Source: Flavobacterium cerinum (lineage in GTDB: Bacteria > Bacteroidota > Bacteroidia > Flavobacteriales > Flavobacteriaceae). From it: a DNA stretch of 64,000 nt. The stretch covers positions 1 to 64,000 of the forward strand of contig NZ_SBII01000003.1 of assembly GCF_004028155.1 (NCBI RefSeq), written 5' to 3'. How positions within the stretch are numbered: the first letter of the stretch is position 1; each line of letters opens with the position of its first letter. Positions 62,805-64,000 of the stretch are shown here, in pieces. The notes below the pieces were generated by a model. That model did not search any database and had not been told where the DNA came from. It saw only the letters and a program-made list of their open reading frames with translations. Both the position numbers and the translations under genes were made by a program.

Positions 62805-64000
62805 TTATTTGGATTTTATTTTTGCGTAGTAATTGCTCATTATCGTTACAAAACCAATAATAGTTATTGTACTGAGCGGCATAATGATAGCAGCCGTAAG
62901 TGGTGATAATTTTCCGGTTATGGCAAACGACAGTCCTACTACATTATAGAGCAGCGAAAGGGTAAAACTCATCTTTATGGTTTTGACCGTATTTTTAGAA
63001 AGCTTCATGAAATAATCGAGCTTTTTAAATTGTGAAGCATCTAATATTCCATCACAGGCCGGGGAAAAAACATTTACATTTTCTGATATTGAAATACCCA
63101 CATTACTTTGTGCCAATGCGCCTGCGTCGTTAAGCCCGTCACCCACCATCATTACGTTTTTGCCCTGCAGTTGCAATTGCTCTATATAAATTAGTTTCTG
63201 TTCGGGTTTTTGGTTAAAAATAAACTCCGTTCCTTCCGGTAAAAGCTGCTCCAGTATTTCACGTTCTCCTTCATTATCGCCCGAGAGTATTTTTAATTCG
63301 TAGTTAGGACTAAGGTTTTCGAATAACATACTCAAGCCCTCACGGTACTGGTTATCGAAAATATATTTACCCAGATAGTTTCTGTTAATGGCGACATGCA
63401 CATTGGTTTGCTGCATGATATCGGGCGGAGCACCTACAAAGGAAGCCGAACCCATCTTTATAAAAAAACCGTTAATTGTACCCTGAATGCCTTTACCCGT
63501 AATTTCTTCGAAATGGTTAACAGGCAGCAAATGGGCATCCGGAAGAGAATCATATAATCTCCTGCTTAGCGGATGGTTAGACCCCCGAAGCAATGATTTT
63601 ATAAAGGCCCGCTCTTTTACGTCAATATAATCCCCTTCATATACTATTTCCGATTTTTTGTTGGTAGTGATTGTACCTGTCTTATCAAAAACAATGGTAT
63701 TTATTTTTGCCATCTGCTCAATAACAGTGGCATTTTTAAGGTACAGCTTCCTGTTTCCCATAATACGCAGTACATTACCCAGTGTAAAAGGAGCGCTTAG
63801 TGCCAGTGCGCACGGGCAGGCCACAATAAGTACTGCAGTAAATACATTAAAAGCAGTATTGGTATCTATAAATATCCAGAAACCAAAAGAAACAAAGGCG
63901 ATTAGCAGCAGCATAGGTGTAAAATACCTGCTAATGGTATCGGTGATTGTTTTGTAGTTCCTGTCTTCTTTTTTAGCAAAAACTTCATTACTCCAAAGCT
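62805..64000 (-). CDS. ccoI: Heavy-metal-translocating P-type ATPase CcoI (C-terminal part)
   Basis: The frame is open from the window edge (LWSNEVFAKKEDRNYKTITD) to the stop at 62805, about 398 residues. Visible are the copper-transport CPC motif (VACPCALALSAPF), phosphorylation loop FDKTGTITTNKKSE, hinge MVGDGLNDAGALAQS, and the final membrane helices. The N-terminal part, including the metal-binding domain, is outside the window. CcoI/FixI imports copper for cbb3 assembly. The ccoS gene follows after 85 bp, with a separate promoter. Confidence 0.92.
   Translation of the reverse strand, partial: LWSNEVFAKKEDRNYKTITDTISRYFTPMLLLIAFVSFGFWIFIDTNTAFNVFTAVLIVACPCALALSAPFTLGNVLRIMGNRKLYLKNATVIEQMAKINTIVFDKTGTITTNKKSEIVYEGDYIDVKERAFIKSLLRGSNHPLSRRLYDSLPDAHLLPVNHFEEITGKGIQGTINGFFIKMGSASFVGAPPDIMQQTNVHVAINRNYLGKYIFDNQYREGLSMLFENLSPNYELKILSGDNEGEREILEQLLPEGTEFIFNQKPEQKLIYIEQLQLQGKNVMMVGDGLNDAGALAQSNVGISISENVNVFSPACDGILDASQFKKLDYFMKLSKNTVKTIKMSFTLSLLYNVVGLSFAITGKLSPLTAAIIMPLSTITIIGFVTIMSNYYAKIKSK

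Overview
The window looks like a chromosome segment of a Flavobacteriaceae bacterium, most likely Flavobacterium or a close relative. The evidence is AT-rich DNA, many surface proteins with type IX secretion (T9SS) C-terminal sorting domains, SprB and MBG repeat adhesins, a fused CcoN-CcoO oxidase subunit, a short histone H1-like protein, and promoters of the Bacteroidota form TTTG-N~19-TAnnTTTG. I saw no rRNA, tRNA, CRISPR array or intact insertion sequence.

Layout. 1-5455 (minus): two paralogous T9SS/gliding-motility-type surface proteins (the first runs off the window) with a small DUF551-like gene between them; upstream is a TPR-transmembrane-HTH regulator (5697-7358). 7594-13350: an accessory stretch with an IS6-type transposase remnant, an AraC regulator with an apparently leaderless promoter, an acetyltransferase, a secreted hydrolase, decayed MarR-like and fumarylacetoacetate-hydrolase-like fragments, and a short UvrA-like ABC ATPase ending in a 48-bp palindrome. 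13480-16317: a small redox operon (SDR, TrxR-like flavoprotein with a Tat-type leader, small membrane protein) beside an AraC regulator. 16697-19311: a sensor kinase/response regulator pair divergent from two giant adhesins, a 1973-aa SprB-repeat protein and a 3053-aa MBG-repeat protein, followed by an outer-membrane beta-barrel protein.

36221-45368: metabolic and resistance genes: a ClbS-like protein, a quinone-oxidoreductase-like enzyme divergent from its probable HxlR repressor, a PhyH dioxygenase, an MFS transporter with a PoxB-like oxidase, and an MpaB-like oxygenase with a lipase-like protein. 45655-46158: a histone H1-like gene and a small membrane gene. 46244-54193: two more T9SS surface proteins and an orphan LuxR-type response regulator. 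54630-64000: a DoxX-like protein divergent from hemN, then a cbb3 oxidase gene set read right to left (ccoI, ccoS, ccoNO, ccoQ-like, ccoP, ccoG, ccoH, and a UreH-like membrane protein).

Most interesting points. (1) ATGA-N6-TCAT palindromes of CRP/FNR type precede hemN and the cco operon at exactly the same distance from identical TAACTTTG promoter boxes, suggesting a co-regulated low-oxygen regulon; a third candidate lies before the ClbS-like gene. (2) The MBG adhesin holds 21 repeats of exactly 228 bp with no net indel and a 912-bp four-unit higher-order period, while the neighbouring SprB adhesin, from a different domain family, also has a 228-bp period. (3) The surface-protein loci are repeatedly adjacent to TPR/LuxR-type regulators.
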